A stretch of 64,000 bases of DNA from Leifsonia williamsii (lineage in GTDB: Bacteria > Actinomycetota > Actinomycetes > Actinomycetales > Microbacteriaceae): assembly GCF_030433685.1 (NCBI RefSeq), contig NZ_JAROCF010000001.1, positions 3,720,001 through 3,784,000 of the forward strand, in the 5' to 3' direction. The notes below the pieces were generated by a model. It had not been told where the DNA came from, searched no databases, and saw nothing but the letters and a program-made list of their open reading frames with translations. Positions 49,674 through 59,612 of the stretch are shown here, in pieces. Made by a program: the position numbers and the translations under genes. Numbering within the stretch: position 1 is the first letter of the stretch; each line of letters opens with the position of its first letter.

Positions 49674-52600
49674 TTGCCTGCACGCATGTCCGTGCGGCGC
49701 CGAATCGCGCTGAGCGTCGCTGCCGCACTCGTCCCCGTCGTGGCCCTCACGACCGCCCCCGCCGCCGTCGCGGCGCCCGAACCCGATCCGGTCGTGGCGT
49801 CCGGATCCGACTGGGCCGTCACCACCGCCCCCGGCGGCTACCTCGTCACGCTCGAGCTCGATGAGCCGCTGCCGATGGTCGACGACGCGCCCACCCTGCT
49901 GGTCGACGGCGAGCCGATCGGCCTGGCGACGGAGTCGGCCGACGGCCTGAGCCTCGCCGTCGTCACCGCCGATCCCGCCGTGGGCGATGCCGGCGCGGTG
50001 ACCAAGGGCTGGTCGAGCGGCGAGGAGGACAAGGCCGCGGAGACCCCGGTCGCGCCCGAGACGCCGGCGGTGCCCGAGAACAAGACACTCACCAGGCAGA
50101 TGAAGTCCTTCGCAGGGCTTGCCGCCGTCGACGACCCGTCGGCGCTCGGTTCGTACGGTGTCACGGAGGCCGAGTACGACTTCGGCGACCAGGCCGTCCC
50201 GCTCGCCGCGATCGGCGGCATCCGCGGTGAGCTCACCGGCAAGATGTACCTCACGAACGCGACGGGCGCGCGCCCCACGGTCGTGCTGCTGCACGGACGC
50301 CACACGTCCTGCTCCGGCACCGGCGCCAACCCGCTGCGGTGGCCCTGCGGCCCGACGCAGATGAACATCCGCTCCTACCTCGGCTACGAGGGCACAGCCC
50401 GATCGCTGGCGTCGCACGGCTACAACGTGCTGTCGATCGCCGCCAACGCGGTCAACTCCAACGACAACCAGCTCGCCCTCGACTACGGCGCGCAAGCGCG
50501 CGGCCAGCTCATCCTGGACACCCTCGGGATGCTCGCCAAGGCCGACGCGGGCGAGGCCGTCGCCTACGACGACATCACCACAGCGACCGACACGGTGCCG
50601 AGCACCACGACCACCCGCACCCTGGACGAGGCGTTCGTCCGCGCCACCACGCGCGCCGATCAGCCTGCAGCGGCGTCCGCTGTGACGGCTGCCTCGCTGA
50701 AGGGCCGTTTCGACCTCGGGCACGTCGGCATCATGGGGCACTCCCGCGGCGGCGAGGGCGTGGTCTCGGCGGCCACGCTGAACCAGGCGCTCGCGAAGCC
50801 GTACGGCATCGAGTCGGTCCTCCCGCTCGCCCCGGTCGACTTCGGCCGGATGACGCTGCCGGACGTGCCCACCGCCGTGTTCCTCCCCTACTGCGACGGG
50901 GACGTCTCCAACCAGCAGGGCCAGCACTTCATCGACGACTCGCGCCATGCGTTCGACGACGACGTGCTCCGCTCGGCCGTCTGGGTCATGGGCGCCAACC
51001 ACAACTTCTTCAACACGGTCTGGACGCCCGGCCTCTACCCGGCGGCGACCGGCGACGACTGGCGCACCAGCGACACGACCTCCACCTGCGCGACGACGAA
51101 CCCGACCCGCATGACGGCAGCCCAGCAGTACCAGGTCGGCGTCAGCTACATGACGGGCTTCTTCCGCCTCACGATGGGCGGCGAGACGCAGTTCCAGTCG
51201 CTGTTCGACGGCTCGGTCAAGCCCTCCACCACTGCGACCTCCTACGCCGACGTGCGCGTGATGGCGACGCAGCCCGCGTCGAAGACGGCGCTCGTCACCG
51301 ACTTCACGGAGACCAGCTCGCTCGTGCGGGTGTCAGGAGGCGCGACCGCCGCGGTCTGCACCAACCTCACCGGCCGCACGGTGCCGCAGTCCCTCCCCTT
51401 CTGCGCCACCACCAAGGCGTCCGCGCAGGTGCCGCACTGGACGCCCGGGTCGTTCGCGCCGAACGTCCCCGAGTTCCCGGTGACCCGGTTCCTCTGGACC
51501 GGAGCGTCGACGACGGACCCGACGGCGCCCAGCACCGGTGAGCTCCGCATCACGGTCCCGGCGAAGCTCCGCGACGTCTCCCGCCAGGCGCAGCTGACGC
51601 TGAAGACCGCCCCCGACGAGGCGGTCCAGACGGGCACCGACTTCACGATCACCGTCGTGGACGGCACGGGCAAGACCTTCGCCGTCGCCGCCTCCGCGGT
51701 CAACCCGCTCGCCGTGAACCGGATGCCGGGCGGCACGAACACCACGCTGAACAAGGTGGTGCTGCAGCAGCTGACCATCCCCACCTCCACCATCACGGGA
51801 ATCGACCTGACCGATGTGCGGGAGGTCCGGCTCACGGCGAAGGTCGGTGCCGACGGCACCGGCACGGGCGGCGTCTACCTCTCCGACCTCGCGTTCGACA
51901 CCCCGTCGGTCGGCACCGCCGTGGTGCAGACGCGCACGACGGTCAACGTCGCTCCGACCGCGGTCGAGGAGGGTTCCGGGCCCGGCACCGCCGACGTCGC
52001 GGTCTACCTGAACCGCGCCGAGAAGTCGCCCGTCACCGCGTACGTCAGCGTCATCGGCTCGGCCACCGGGCTCGTCGGGGTGGGGATGGAGAAGGTCTCC
52101 TTCGCGCCCGGCGAGACGTGCAAGGCCGTCACCGTGCCCACTCTCGGGAACACGGCGACGTCCACCTCGGCCAGCACGGCGTTCAAGGTGAGCGTCACGA
52201 ACACGACCGACGCCGTCATGGGAGCGGGCGCCTTCGCCAACCTCACCGTCCGCGAGGACGACGGGGTCACCGGCACCGCGACCGCCCTGCCGCCCGTCGG
52301 CGCCCAGGGCGAGGCGTGTGCAGAGCTCGCCGCCGCCACCACCCCCGTCCCGCTGACGACGTCGGCCGAGGATGTCGCCCCCGGCGGCGCCTTCACCCTC
52401 ACGGCGACGGGCTTCCGCGCCGGTGAGACCGTCGCCTTCACGTACGGCGGCACCGGCCTGGGGACCGCGATCGCCACGGCCGAGGGCACCGCGACGATGG
52501 AGGTGCCGGTCGCGGAGGACGCCGACCTCGGCCCCGCTGACGCGACGGCCACCGGCTCCGGCTCCGGCCGGCGCGCGACCGTCGCCGTGTCGGTGCTCGC

Positions 52601-53201
52601 GCCGACGGAGACCACCCTCGCGGCGACCCCGAAGAAACCGGCCGCCGGAGAGAAGGTCGTGCTCACTGCGACGGTCACCGGTCGCGACGCCACCGGTACG
52701 GTCTCGTTCGTGGACGGGGAGACGCCGGCCGCGAACCCGGCGCCGGGAACCGCTGCCGCCCTCGCGGCGGGCCAGACGGTGCTCGGCGAGATCGAGGTCG
52801 TTGATGGGGTCGCGACGCTGACCCTGCCCTCGGGCCTCGCCGCCGGCGAGCACACCATCACGGCCTCCTTCGCCCGCACGGCCACGGCCGACGCCTCGAC
52901 CTCCGACCCGATCACCGTGACGGTGGCGGCGGCTCCTCCTGCGGGCGGACCGGACGGACCGGGCAACGGCTCGGGCGGCGGCGCGGGAGGCGGCTCGGGC
53001 AACGGCCCGGGCAGCGGCCCGGGCAGCGGCTCGGGCAGCGGTTCGGGCACTGAGGTCGCCGGCAGCGGCGACACCACCGGCATGGACTCGCTCGCCGAGA
53101 CCGGCTCGGCCATCGGCCTGTGGCTGCTCGCCGCCACGACGGCGCTCCTCCTGGGAGGCGGCGTGCTCGCCGTATCGCGGCGGCGGCGGGCCATGAGCTG
53201 A
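49674..53201 (+). CDS. Large secreted hydrolase-like protein with LAETG sorting signal
   Basis: 1175 residues. A signal peptide (to about 33, APAAVA) is followed by an alpha/beta-hydrolase-like region (about 165-500: TVVLLHGRHTSCSGTG, HGYNVLSIAANAVNSNDNQL, GIMGHSRGGEGVVSAA with a lipase-type nucleophile elbow, VFLPYCDGDVSNQQGQHFID, WVMGANHNFFNTVWTPG with a late His). Then come a beta-sandwich region, an Ig/filamin-like repeat area (about 750-1090), a Gly/Ser linker (about 1095-1130) and LAETG, a hydrophobic helix and RRRRAMS for sortase anchoring. TTG 49674 is chosen for AGGAGA close upstream; ATG 49686 is the alternative. It probably acts as a wall-attached esterase, lipase or peptidase; the substrate is unknown. 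Confidence 0.82.
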   Translation: MPARMSVRRRIALSVAAALVPVVALTTAPAAVAAPEPDPVVASGSDWAVTTAPGGYLVTLELDEPLPMVDDAPTLLVDGEPIGLATESADGLSLAVVTADPAVGDAGAVTKGWSSGEEDKAAETPVAPETPAVPENKTLTRQMKSFAGLAAVDDPSALGSYGVTEAEYDFGDQAVPLAAIGGIRGELTGKMYLTNATGARPTVVLLHGRHTSCSGTGANPLRWPCGPTQMNIRSYLGYEGTARSLASHGYNVLSIAANAVNSNDNQLALDYGAQARGQLILDTLGMLAKADAGEAVAYDDITTATDTVPSTTTTRTLDEAFVRATTRADQPAAASAVTAASLKGRFDLGHVGIMGHSRGGEGVVSAATLNQALAKPYGIESVLPLAPVDFGRMTLPDVPTAVFLPYCDGDVSNQQGQHFIDDSRHAFDDDVLRSAVWVMGANHNFFNTVWTPGLYPAATGDDWRTSDTTSTCATTNPTRMTAAQQYQVGVSYMTGFFRLTMGGETQFQSLFDGSVKPSTTATSYADVRVMATQPASKTALVTDFTETSSLVRVSGGATAAVCTNLTGRTVPQSLPFCATTKASAQVPHWTPGSFAPNVPEFPVTRFLWTGASTTDPTAPSTGELRITVPAKLRDVSRQAQLTLKTAPDEAVQTGTDFTITVVDGTGKTFAVAASAVNPLAVNRMPGGTNTTLNKVVLQQLTIPTSTITGIDLTDVREVRLTAKVGADGTGTGGVYLSDLAFDTPSVGTAVVQTRTTVNVAPTAVEEGSGPGTADVAVYLNRAEKSPVTAYVSVIGSATGLVGVGMEKVSFAPGETCKAVTVPTLGNTATSTSASTAFKVSVTNTTDAVMGAGAFANLTVREDDGVTGTATALPPVGAQGEACAELAAATTPVPLTTSAEDVAPGGAFTLTATGFRAGETVAFTYGGTGLGTAIATAEGTATMEVPVAEDADLGPADATATGSGSGRRATVAVSVLAPTETTLAATPKKPAAGEKVVLTATVTGRDATGTVSFVDGETPAANPAPGTAAALAAGQTVLGEIEVVDGVATLTLPSGLAAGEHTITASFARTATADASTSDPITVTVAAAPPAGGPDGPGNGSGGGAGGGSGNGPGSGPGSGSGSGSGTEVAGSGDTTGMDSLAETGSAIGLWLLAATTALLLGGGVLAVSRRRRAMS

Positions 53202-53223
53202 CCACTGCCGACAGAATGGACGG

Positions 53224-53259
53224 GGCGCCGCGCCCGCTCTCTCGAGCGGGAGCGGCGCC
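53224..53259. terminator. Bidirectional terminator hairpin
   Basis: GGCGCCGC-g-CCCGCTC pairs with GAGCGGG-a-GCGGCGCC across the loop TCTC: 15 of 16 bp. It separates the convergent secreted-hydrolase gene and the end of the stress operon. Confidence 0.85.
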
Positions 53260-53300
53260 TCGGGGCGAAGTGGCCGAATGGTCCGCGAGCCGCGCTCTCG

Positions 53301-54965
53301 TCAGAGCCGGGCCCCTCCCGTGGTGAGGTAGTCGTGGACCATCGTCACGACGCTCGCTCCTTCGCCCACCGCGGCCGACATCCGTTTGACCGATCCGCTG
53401 CGCACGTCGCCCGCGGCGAACACGCCCGGTATCGAGGTCTCGAACGGCTGGGTGCGCACGTCGCCCTCCCCCGGTCGCGGTCCCGTGAGGAGGAAGCCGC
53501 GCTCGTCCCGCTGGATGTCGTGGCCGAGCCATGCCGTCGCGGGGACCGCCCCGATGAAGACGAACAGGTGGGCGGTCTCGAGCTCCTCGCGTTCGCCGGA
53601 GGGCCGGTGCACGACCGTGACGGACTCGAGCCGGGCCTGTCCCCTGGCCTCCACCACTTCGGATCGCGTGTGGACGGTGATGCGCGGGTGATCGCGGATC
53701 TGGACGATCAGGTATCGCGACATGTCACGACCGAGGTCGGCCGCGCGGACGATCAGGTGGACGCGGGACGCGGTCCCGGCGAGGAAGACGGCCGCCTGTC
53801 CTGCCGAGTTGCCGCCGCCCACCACGACTACGGGGTCGGTGCCGCACTCACGCGCCTCGTTGATCGTCGCCGCGTAGTAGACGCTGGTGTACTCGAACCG
53901 TTCGAGGTCCCTCACCTCCAGGCGGCGGTAGTCCATCCCCGACGCGACGACGACCGCGCCGGGACTCACGGTCGATCCGTCGGCGAACCGCACGGTCAGC
54001 GCCGCACCGGCGACGTCGAGCCCTTCCGCGGCGGCCGGGACCAGGACGGTGGCCCCGAACTTGGCCGCTTGAAGACGGGCGCGCTCGGCGAGCTCGGCGC
54101 CCGAGATCCCCGCCGGGAAGCCGAGATAGTTCTCGATCCGGGCGGATCGTGCGGCTTGGCCGCCGGTGGCGATCGCGTCGCTGAGCACGACCGACAGCCC
54201 GTCGGAGGCGGCGTAGACCGTCGCCGCCAGTCCCGCCGGCCCCGCACCGACGACGAGGAGATCGCACGTCGGTTGCGGCCGCACTCCGCGGATGCCGAGC
54301 GCCTCCGAGACGTCCGCGACGGACGGATTGCGCATGATCCGCTCACCGCCGACGATGACGACGGGAAGGTCGCCGACCTCCAGGCGCAGCCGCCGGACGA
54401 TGACCTCGGCGGCGTGATCGCCGTCCAGGTCGAGCAGCCGATGCGGGATCCGGTTGCGCGCGGCGAGATCCAGCAGCCTGCGGGTGTCCGGCGAGAAGCG
54501 CGAGCCCACGATACGGAGCCCGGCCCCGGACCCGATCGCCAGCGACCGGCGGATGAGATACGCGCGCAGGATGATATCGCCGAGCACCGGGTCGCGGGTG
54601 ACGATCCGCTGCAGCGCCGGTATCGGCACGGCGAGCACGGTGCCGGCCTGGAGCGCCCTCACCGTGGCGAAGGACGGCTGTCCCTCCAGCAGCCCGATGT
54701 CGCCGACGAACCGGCCGGGCCCGTGCACCTCGGTTCGTGCACCCTGCCCGTCCTGGCCGGTGTCCTCGACGACGACCCGGCCCTCGATCACCGTGAAGAA
54801 GGAGCCGATCGGCTCGCCCGCCCGCGCGAGCACCTGGCCCGCAGAAACGGGTTCGGTGGTGCCGTGCTCGCCGAGCGCCTGCAACTGCGGCGACGTGAGT
54901 CGCGGGTACGCGCCGAACGCGTCCGGCGTCTCCGCCGCCTGCGTCTCCGGGCCGGGGCCGGTCAT
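53301..54965 (-). CDS. Cyclic-nucleotide-binding domain / thioredoxin-reductase-like flavoprotein
   Basis: 554 residues. A Crp-type cyclic-nucleotide-binding domain (about 20-135: PIGSFFTVIEGRVVVEDTGQ, GRFVGDIGLLEGQPSFATV) is joined by a glutaredoxin/GST-N-like segment (about 150-215) to a thioredoxin-reductase fold (about 233-550: VVGAGPAGLAATVYAA, ATGGQAARSARIENYLGFP, VVGGGNSAGQAAVFLAG, GVFAAGDVRSGSVKRM). The redox CxxC of true thioredoxin reductases is absent, so electrons probably go from NADPH through FAD to a partner other than its own disulfide. It is the last gene of the nine-gene stress operon, overlapping the UBP zinc-finger stop by 1 bp. The sensor domain suggests control by cAMP or another nucleotide. 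Confidence 0.88.
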   Translation of the reverse strand: MTGPGPETQAAETPDAFGAYPRLTSPQLQALGEHGTTEPVSAGQVLARAGEPIGSFFTVIEGRVVVEDTGQDGQGARTEVHGPGRFVGDIGLLEGQPSFATVRALQAGTVLAVPIPALQRIVTRDPVLGDIILRAYLIRRSLAIGSGAGLRIVGSRFSPDTRRLLDLAARNRIPHRLLDLDGDHAAEVIVRRLRLEVGDLPVVIVGGERIMRNPSVADVSEALGIRGVRPQPTCDLLVVGAGPAGLAATVYAASDGLSVVLSDAIATGGQAARSARIENYLGFPAGISGAELAERARLQAAKFGATVLVPAAAEGLDVAGAALTVRFADGSTVSPGAVVVASGMDYRRLEVRDLERFEYTSVYYAATINEARECGTDPVVVVGGGNSAGQAAVFLAGTASRVHLIVRAADLGRDMSRYLIVQIRDHPRITVHTRSEVVEARGQARLESVTVVHRPSGEREELETAHLFVFIGAVPATAWLGHDIQRDERGFLLTGPRPGEGDVRTQPFETSIPGVFAAGDVRSGSVKRMSAAVGEGASVVTMVHDYLTTGGARL

Positions 54966-55228
54966 CACACGTAGTCCTCGTCGATGTAGCACCACTGCCA
55001 GCTCTCACCCGGCTCGTGCGAGCGGACGATGGGATGCCCTTCGTGCGCCGCATGCGCCCGCGCGTGCCGCATGGGTGAGGCGTCGCAGCAGCCCACCGTG
55101 CCGCAGGTGAGGCACAACCGGAGGTGCACCCACGGCGTTCCGAGCGCCAGGCATGCCTCGCACGCACCCGGCGTGCGCGGCGTCACCGGACGGATGAAGG
55201 CGATGTGGGGATCCCTACGAACGGTCAT
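54965..55228 (-). CDS. UBP-type zinc-finger protein
   Basis: 87 residues. The zinc ligands are CEACLALGTPWVHLRLCLTC, GTVGCCDASPMRHARAHAAH and EGHPIVRS, ending ESWQWCYIDEDYV. This is the ubiquitin-hydrolase-type (ZnF-UBP) fold found as stand-alone proteins in actinobacteria, usually beside a cyclic-nucleotide-binding flavoprotein, as here. Bacteria lack ubiquitin, so it may bind a C-terminal peptide or bring redox partners together. Start ATG 55228 lies inside the thioredoxin gene end (14-bp overlap). Confidence 0.88.
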   Translation of the reverse strand: MTVRRDPHIAFIRPVTPRTPGACEACLALGTPWVHLRLCLTCGTVGCCDASPMRHARAHAAHEGHPIVRSHEPGESWQWCYIDEDYV

Positions 55229-55718
55229 GGGGCGTTCCTCCCTCCCCGCCGTCGCGCGCGCCCTTCCGGGCGCGCCGCTGCCGCAGCATCGCGTCGTCGA
55301 ACCAGCGGCGCAGCACGGCAACGGGCGCCGCCCCGGCCTGCCGGGCGATCACCTCCCCGTGGTCGATGATCATGAGGGTCGGAACGGCCTGCACCGTGAA
55401 CCGGGACGACAGCAGGGGCGCCCGGTCGACATCCACCTTCACCAGCTTCACCTCGCCCGCACGCTCGGCAGCCAATTCCTCCAGGACCGGGCTGACCATC
55501 CGGCAGGGGCCGCACCAGGTCGCCCACATGTCGACGATCACGGGCAGGTCCGCCTGCTCGGCGATCTCCGCGAACGTGTCGTCGAGAGCGTCCGCGATCC
55601 ACGGGAGGGTCTGGTGGCAGTTCGCACAGCGCGGACGTCCGCTCGCAGCCGCGGGCACACGGTTCTTGCGCCCGCAGTTCGGGCAGCGGATCACCCTGGT
55701 GGCATCGACGGCGCTCAT
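55215..55718 (-). CDS. trxC: Thioredoxin with N-terminal zinc ribbon (Trx2/TrxC-like)
   Basis: 167 residues. An N-terminal zinc ribbon ([11 protein letters not shown] ... [10 protein letters not shown]) precedes the thioredoxin fold with active site [13 protein letters not shown] and the cis-Pro loop AVPTLMI. E. coli Trx2 has the same layout; its ribbon responds to oxidative stress and its partner is a thioredoxin reductase. A charged C-terminal extension ([14 protein letters not shown]) is extra. The start overlaps the clpB stop by 4 bp. In this operon it would repair oxidised client proteins alongside the chaperones. Confidence 0.9.
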   Translation of the reverse strand: MSAVDATRVIRCPNCGRKNRVPAAASGRPRCANCHQTLPWIADALDDTFAEIAEQADLPVIVDMWATWCGPCRMVSPVLEELAAERAGEVKLVKVDVDRAPLLSSRFTVQAVPTLMIIDHGEVIARQAGAAPVAVLRRWFDDAMLRQRRARKGARDGGEGGTPHDRS

Positions 55719-58366
55719 GCGGTCGCCTGCGCTTCCGCGTCCGCCGTCGTCGGCGCATCCACCACGTCGACGACGATGTCGCCGTCCCGGACGTCGATGC
55801 GCACGGTCGATCCGTCACCGACCGTCCCCGACAGCAGCGCCCTGCCCAAGCGGGTCTCGATGTCGTGCGAGATGTATCGGCGCAGCGGTCTGGCGCCGTG
55901 GAGCGGGTCATAGCCGCGCTCGGCGATGAGGCGCCGGGCCTCGGGCGTGACCTCGAGCCCGATCTGGCGTTCCGCGAGACGGCGCGCCAGGTCGCCCATC
56001 AGCAGATCGACGATCGACTCGATCTGCTCCAGGCCGAGAGGCGCGAAGACGATGATGTCGTCGACCCGGTTGAGGAACTCCGGCCGGAAGCGGCCTCGCA
56101 GCTCGGCCAGCACCAGATCCTTGACGTTCTGCGGGATGCCCCCCGCGGTGTCGCGGGAACCGGTGAGCAGATGCTCCGCTCCGATGTTGGACGTCATGAT
56201 CACGATGGTGTTGCGGAAGTCGACGGTGCGACCCTGGCTGTCGGTGATCCGTCCATCGTCGAGCACCTGCAGCAGCGTGTTGAACACGTCAGGATGCGCC
56301 TTCTCGATCTCGTCGAAGAGGACGACGCAGTAGGGGCGCCGGCGGACGGCTTCCGTGAGCTGGCCGCCCTCGTCGTAGCCGACGTACCCGGGAGGGGCGC
56401 CGACGAGCCTGCTCACGGTATGGCGCTCCTGATACTCGCTCATGTCGAGCCGGATCATCGCGGAATCGCTGTCGAAGAGCGCACCGGCCAGGGCCTTCGC
56501 GAGCTCGGTCTTACCGACGCCCGTCGGCCCGAGGAAGATGAACGAGCCGATGGGTCTCCTGGCATCCCGGATGCCGGAGCGCGCTCGGATGATCGCGTCG
56601 GTGACGAGCCGCACGGCCTCCTCCTGGCCGACGACACGCTCATGCAGGATCTCGTCGAGCTTCAGCACCTTCGCGCGCTCCCCCTCCTGCAGCCGGGCGA
56701 CGGGGATGCCCGTCCAGGCCGCGACGATCTCGGCGATCTCCTCCTCGGTCACCACCTCGCGCAGGAGCCGCTGGCGGCCCTGCTTCTGCTGAAGCCTCTG
56801 CTCCTCGGCGGCGAGCTGACGCTCGAGATCGGAGAGCCTGCCGTAGCGCAACTCGGCTGCGCGGTTGAGGTCGTACCTGCGTTCGGCGTCCTCGGCTTCG
56901 CGCCGCACCTGCTCCAGTTCGCTCCGGAGCTCCTGGACCTTGCGGATGGCCTGGCGCTCCGCCTCCCACTGGGCGCGTTTCGCGTTCGCCTCCGCCTGGA
57001 GGTCGGCGAGTTCGCGCCGCAACTCCTCCAGCCGGATCCGGCTCGGCTGGTCCTTCTCCTTCTCCAGCGCCGCCTCCTCGATCTCGAGCCGGGTCACGCG
57101 GCGCGTGAGCTCGTCGAGGTCGGCGGGCATCGAGTCGATCTCCGTCCGCAGCCGCGCACAGGCCTCGTCGACGAGATCGATGGCCTTGTCCGGCAGGAAC
57201 CGGTCGGTGATGTAGCGATGCGAGAGCGTCACGGCCGCCACGAGCGCGTTGTCCTGGATGCGCACCCCGTGGAAGACCTCGAGCCGCTCGCGCAGCCCGC
57301 GGAGGATCGAGATGGCGTCTTCGACGCTCGGCTCATCCACCAGCTCCGTCTGGAAGCGTCGTTCGAGCGCGGCGTCCTTCTCGATGTGCTGCCGGTATTC
57401 GTCCAACGTGGTCGCCCCGATGAGGTGCAGCTCCCCGCGGGCGAGCATGGGCTTGAGCATATTGCCCGCGTCCATCGCGCCCTCGGTGGCACCGGCTCCG
57501 ACGAGGGTGTGGAGCTCGTCGATGAACAGCAGGATGCGCCCCTCTGCGGCCACGACCTCCGCGAGAACGGCCTTCATCCGCTCCTCGAACTCGCCGCGGT
57601 ACTTCGCGCCGGCGACGAGGGCCGCGAGATCGAGCTGGAACACCGTCTTGTCGCGGAGCCCTTCCGGGACGTCCGTGTTGACGATCCGCTGGGCCAGCCC
57701 CTCCACGATCGCCGTCTTGCCGACACCCGGCTCGCCGATCAGCACCGGGTTGTTCTTCGTCTTGCGCGACAGGATCTGGATGACCCGGCGGATCTCGGTG
57801 TCGCGCCCGATGACGGGGTCGAGCCGGCCGGCGCGGGCATCCGCCACGAGGTCGCGCCCGTACTTCTCGAGCGCCTCGTACGTCTGCTCGGGTGTCGCGG
57901 AGTTCACGTGCTGATTGCCGCGGACGGCAGTCAGCGCCTGGAGGAAGGACTCCCTCGTCACGCCGTTGCTCCGCAGGACGCGCGCGGACTGCCCTCCGCT
58001 CGGGTCGTCGGCCAGCGCGAGGAGCAGGTGCTCGACCGAGACGTACGAGTCCTTCAGCCGGTTCGCCTCCCTCTCGGCGCGGTCGAGGGTGGCCGCCAAC
58101 GTGCGGGAGAGGAACACCTGACCAGGGGTCGCCCCTGGGCCGGTCGTCCGCGGTTTCCGTTCGATTGCCTGCTGCACCTCGGTGAGGAGGTCGGCCACGT
58201 CGACCCCGGCGGCTTCGAGCAGCCGCGGGATCAGACCGTCCTCCTGCGTGAGAAGGGCGAGCAGGAGGTGCTCGTTCTCGGTCTCGGTCTGCCCGTTCCT
58301 GGTGGCGATGCTCTGGGCCTCCTGCAGGGCCTCCTGGGACTTCTGAGTCAGCTTGTTCATCTCCAT
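55715..58366 (-). CDS. clpB: ClpB protein disaggregase
   Basis: 883 residues. The layout is: N-terminal repeat domain (1 to about 150, [15 protein letters not shown]), first AAA+ (Walker [14 protein letters not shown]), the coiled-coil middle domain (about 405-530, [38 protein letters not shown]), and second AAA+ ([34 protein letters not shown]). The middle domain makes it ClpB rather than ClpA/ClpC, and there is no ClpP-docking tripeptide loop visible. ATG 58366 is 8 nt after AAGGAGA; it overlaps cbpM by 10 bp. It works with the DnaK system upstream to reactivate aggregates. Confidence 0.95.
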   Translation of the reverse strand: MEMNKLTQKSQEALQEAQSIATRNGQTETENEHLLLALLTQEDGLIPRLLEAAGVDVADLLTEVQQAIERKPRTTGPGATPGQVFLSRTLAATLDRAEREANRLKDSYVSVEHLLLALADDPSGGQSARVLRSNGVTRESFLQALTAVRGNQHVNSATPEQTYEALEKYGRDLVADARAGRLDPVIGRDTEIRRVIQILSRKTKNNPVLIGEPGVGKTAIVEGLAQRIVNTDVPEGLRDKTVFQLDLAALVAGAKYRGEFEERMKAVLAEVVAAEGRILLFIDELHTLVGAGATEGAMDAGNMLKPMLARGELHLIGATTLDEYRQHIEKDAALERRFQTELVDEPSVEDAISILRGLRERLEVFHGVRIQDNALVAAVTLSHRYITDRFLPDKAIDLVDEACARLRTEIDSMPADLDELTRRVTRLEIEEAALEKEKDQPSRIRLEELRRELADLQAEANAKRAQWEAERQAIRKVQELRSELEQVRREAEDAERRYDLNRAAELRYGRLSDLERQLAAEEQRLQQKQGRQRLLREVVTEEEIAEIVAAWTGIPVARLQEGERAKVLKLDEILHERVVGQEEAVRLVTDAIIRARSGIRDARRPIGSFIFLGPTGVGKTELAKALAGALFDSDSAMIRLDMSEYQERHTVSRLVGAPPGYVGYDEGGQLTEAVRRRPYCVVLFDEIEKAHPDVFNTLLQVLDDGRITDSQGRTVDFRNTIVIMTSNIGAEHLLTGSRDTAGGIPQNVKDLVLAELRGRFRPEFLNRVDDIIVFAPLGLEQIESIVDLLMGDLARRLAERQIGLEVTPEARRLIAERGYDPLHGARPLRRYISHDIETRLGRALLSGTVGDGSTVRIDVRDGDIVVDVVDAPTTADAEAQATA

Positions 58367-58674
58367 GGCGGAGTCTCCTTCCCGGAGCGGATGACGGATC
58401 GCTGCGCTTCGAGCACGTCGATCCGGGCGAGCAGGTCGATGACGAGTGCGACAGCGGCGTAGTTGAGGGACAGGTCGGCGTGCAGGCGCACGATGCGCCG
58501 CACCTGTTCCGGCACGTCCGGCGTGAACCACAGCCGACCGGACGCGTCGACCGCCGCCGCTACGAGCCCGAGCTCGACGAACCGCCGGACCAGCTCGGGA
58601 TGGACGCGTGCGGCATGAGCGACCATCCCGAGGTCGAGGCGGGGCGGGATCACCGGAAGCAGGGGGGAGCTCAT
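58357..58674 (-). CDS. cbpM: CbpM-like chaperone modulator (MerR-fold)
   Basis: 105 residues. A MerR-type small fold: [40 protein letters not shown], then [20 protein letters not shown] and [15 protein letters not shown]. This last helix matches CbpM, which binds and inhibits the J-domain of CbpA. In most actinobacterial dnaK operons this place is taken by the repressor HspR; this protein is too short in the HTH region and lacks the HspR C-terminal tail. It overlaps cbpA by 4 bp. Confidence 0.82.
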   Translation of the reverse strand: MSSPLLPVIPPRLDLGMVAHAARVHPELVRRFVELGLVAAAVDASGRLWFTPDVPEQVRRIVRLHADLSLNYAAVALVIDLLARIDVLEAQRSVIRSGKETPPWR

Positions 58675-59609
58675 GACGACGACCTCGGATCGAAGCGGGA
58701 TTCGCGCTGCAGCTGCTCGAAGAGCTCGCGTTCACGCTGCGTGGGGTGCGGGGGGACCATGATCCTCACCTTCGCGAACAAGTCGCCCGGCCTCCCTCCG
58801 GGTTGCGGCATCCCCTGGCCCTTCAGCCGCAGCCGGCGCCCGCTCGACGAGCCGGGCGGGACGCGCACGGTGATGGGTCCTCCGGGGGCTCGCGTCGACA
58901 CGCTCGCGCCGAGGGCGGCCTCCCACGGCGAGATCAGCAGGTCCATCTCGATGTTCTTGCCGTCGAGGCGGAGGCGCCGGTCCGGCTTGACCCTGAGCGT
59001 GATGACCAGATCGCCGGCTCCGCCGTCCTGCCGCCCCGGCTGCCCTCCGCCGGAGACGCGGATGCGCTGCCCGTCGAGGGCGCCTGGCGGGATCTGGATG
59101 TCGAACGACTCGCGTTCGCCCTCGGGACCCGCGAGGATCACCGTCCGGGGGCCACCGCGGAACGCCTCCTCGACCGTCAGCTCCAGTTCGGCCTCGGAGT
59201 CCATCCCGCGGCGCGAACCGAAGACGTCGCCGAAGAGGTCCTCCCAGTCCACGGACGCACCGCCCGGGCCCGCTCCCGCCTGCGCGCTCGACCAGCTGAA
59301 TCCGGACGGCCCCGGCCGGGCGCGCGTGCGGCCTCCCGGGCGTGCACCACCGGCCGGCTGCGATGCGTGCTCGCGTTCGGCCTCCGCGTAGCGGCGGAAC
59401 TCCGGCCCGAAGCGGTCGTACTGAGCCCGCGACTCCGGGTCGTTCAGCACGTGGTACGCCTCGCTGATCTTCTTGAAGGTGTCCTCCGCGCCGGGCTGCT
59501 TGTTCACATCCGGGTGGTACTTCCGGGCGAGCGAGCGGTAGGCGCGCTGGATCTCGTGGAAGTCGGCCGATCGCGGGACGCCCAGCAGCTGGTAGTAGTC
59601 GTCCGCCAC
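58671..59609 (-). CDS. cbpA: CbpA-type DnaJ co-chaperone without zinc finger
   Basis: 312 residues. The J-domain (1-70) has HPD at 32-34 and [21 protein letters not shown] Gly/Pro-rich linker with [13 protein letters not shown] follows, then the two C-terminal substrate-binding domains (from [54 protein letters not shown]). There is not one cysteine in the protein, so the DnaJ zinc-finger domain is missing: it is CbpA type. It stimulates DnaK ATPase. The pairing with CbpM supports the assignment. The gap to grpE is 3 bp. Confidence 0.92.
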   Translation of the reverse strand: MADDYYQLLGVPRSADFHEIQRAYRSLARKYHPDVNKQPGAEDTFKKISEAYHVLNDPESRAQYDRFGPEFRRYAEAEREHASQPAGGARPGGRTRARPGPSGFSWSSAQAGAGPGGASVDWEDLFGDVFGSRRGMDSEAELELTVEEAFRGGPRTVILAGPEGERESFDIQIPPGALDGQRIRVSGGGQPGRQDGGAGDLVITLRVKPDRRLRLDGKNIEMDLLISPWEAALGASVSTRAPGGPITVRVPPGSSSGRRLRLKGQGMPQPGGRPGDLFAKVRIMVPPHPTQRERELFEQLQRESRFDPRSSS

Positions 59610-59612
59610 GGC

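Noticed and set aside
53260..53300. tRNA-like wording (aagtggccgaatggtc) near the terminator
   Set aside because: It resembles a D-arm by eye but no acceptor, anticodon or T-arm pairing follows.
55865..58462. Long plus-strand frame opposite clpB
   Set aside because: It is the complement of the clpB coding frame; no independent motif or ribosome site is seen.
58357..58674. HspR repressor as identity of the small MerR-fold gene
   Set aside because: The final helix matches CbpM, the recognition-helix region is weak, and no HAIR box is seen upstream of the operon.
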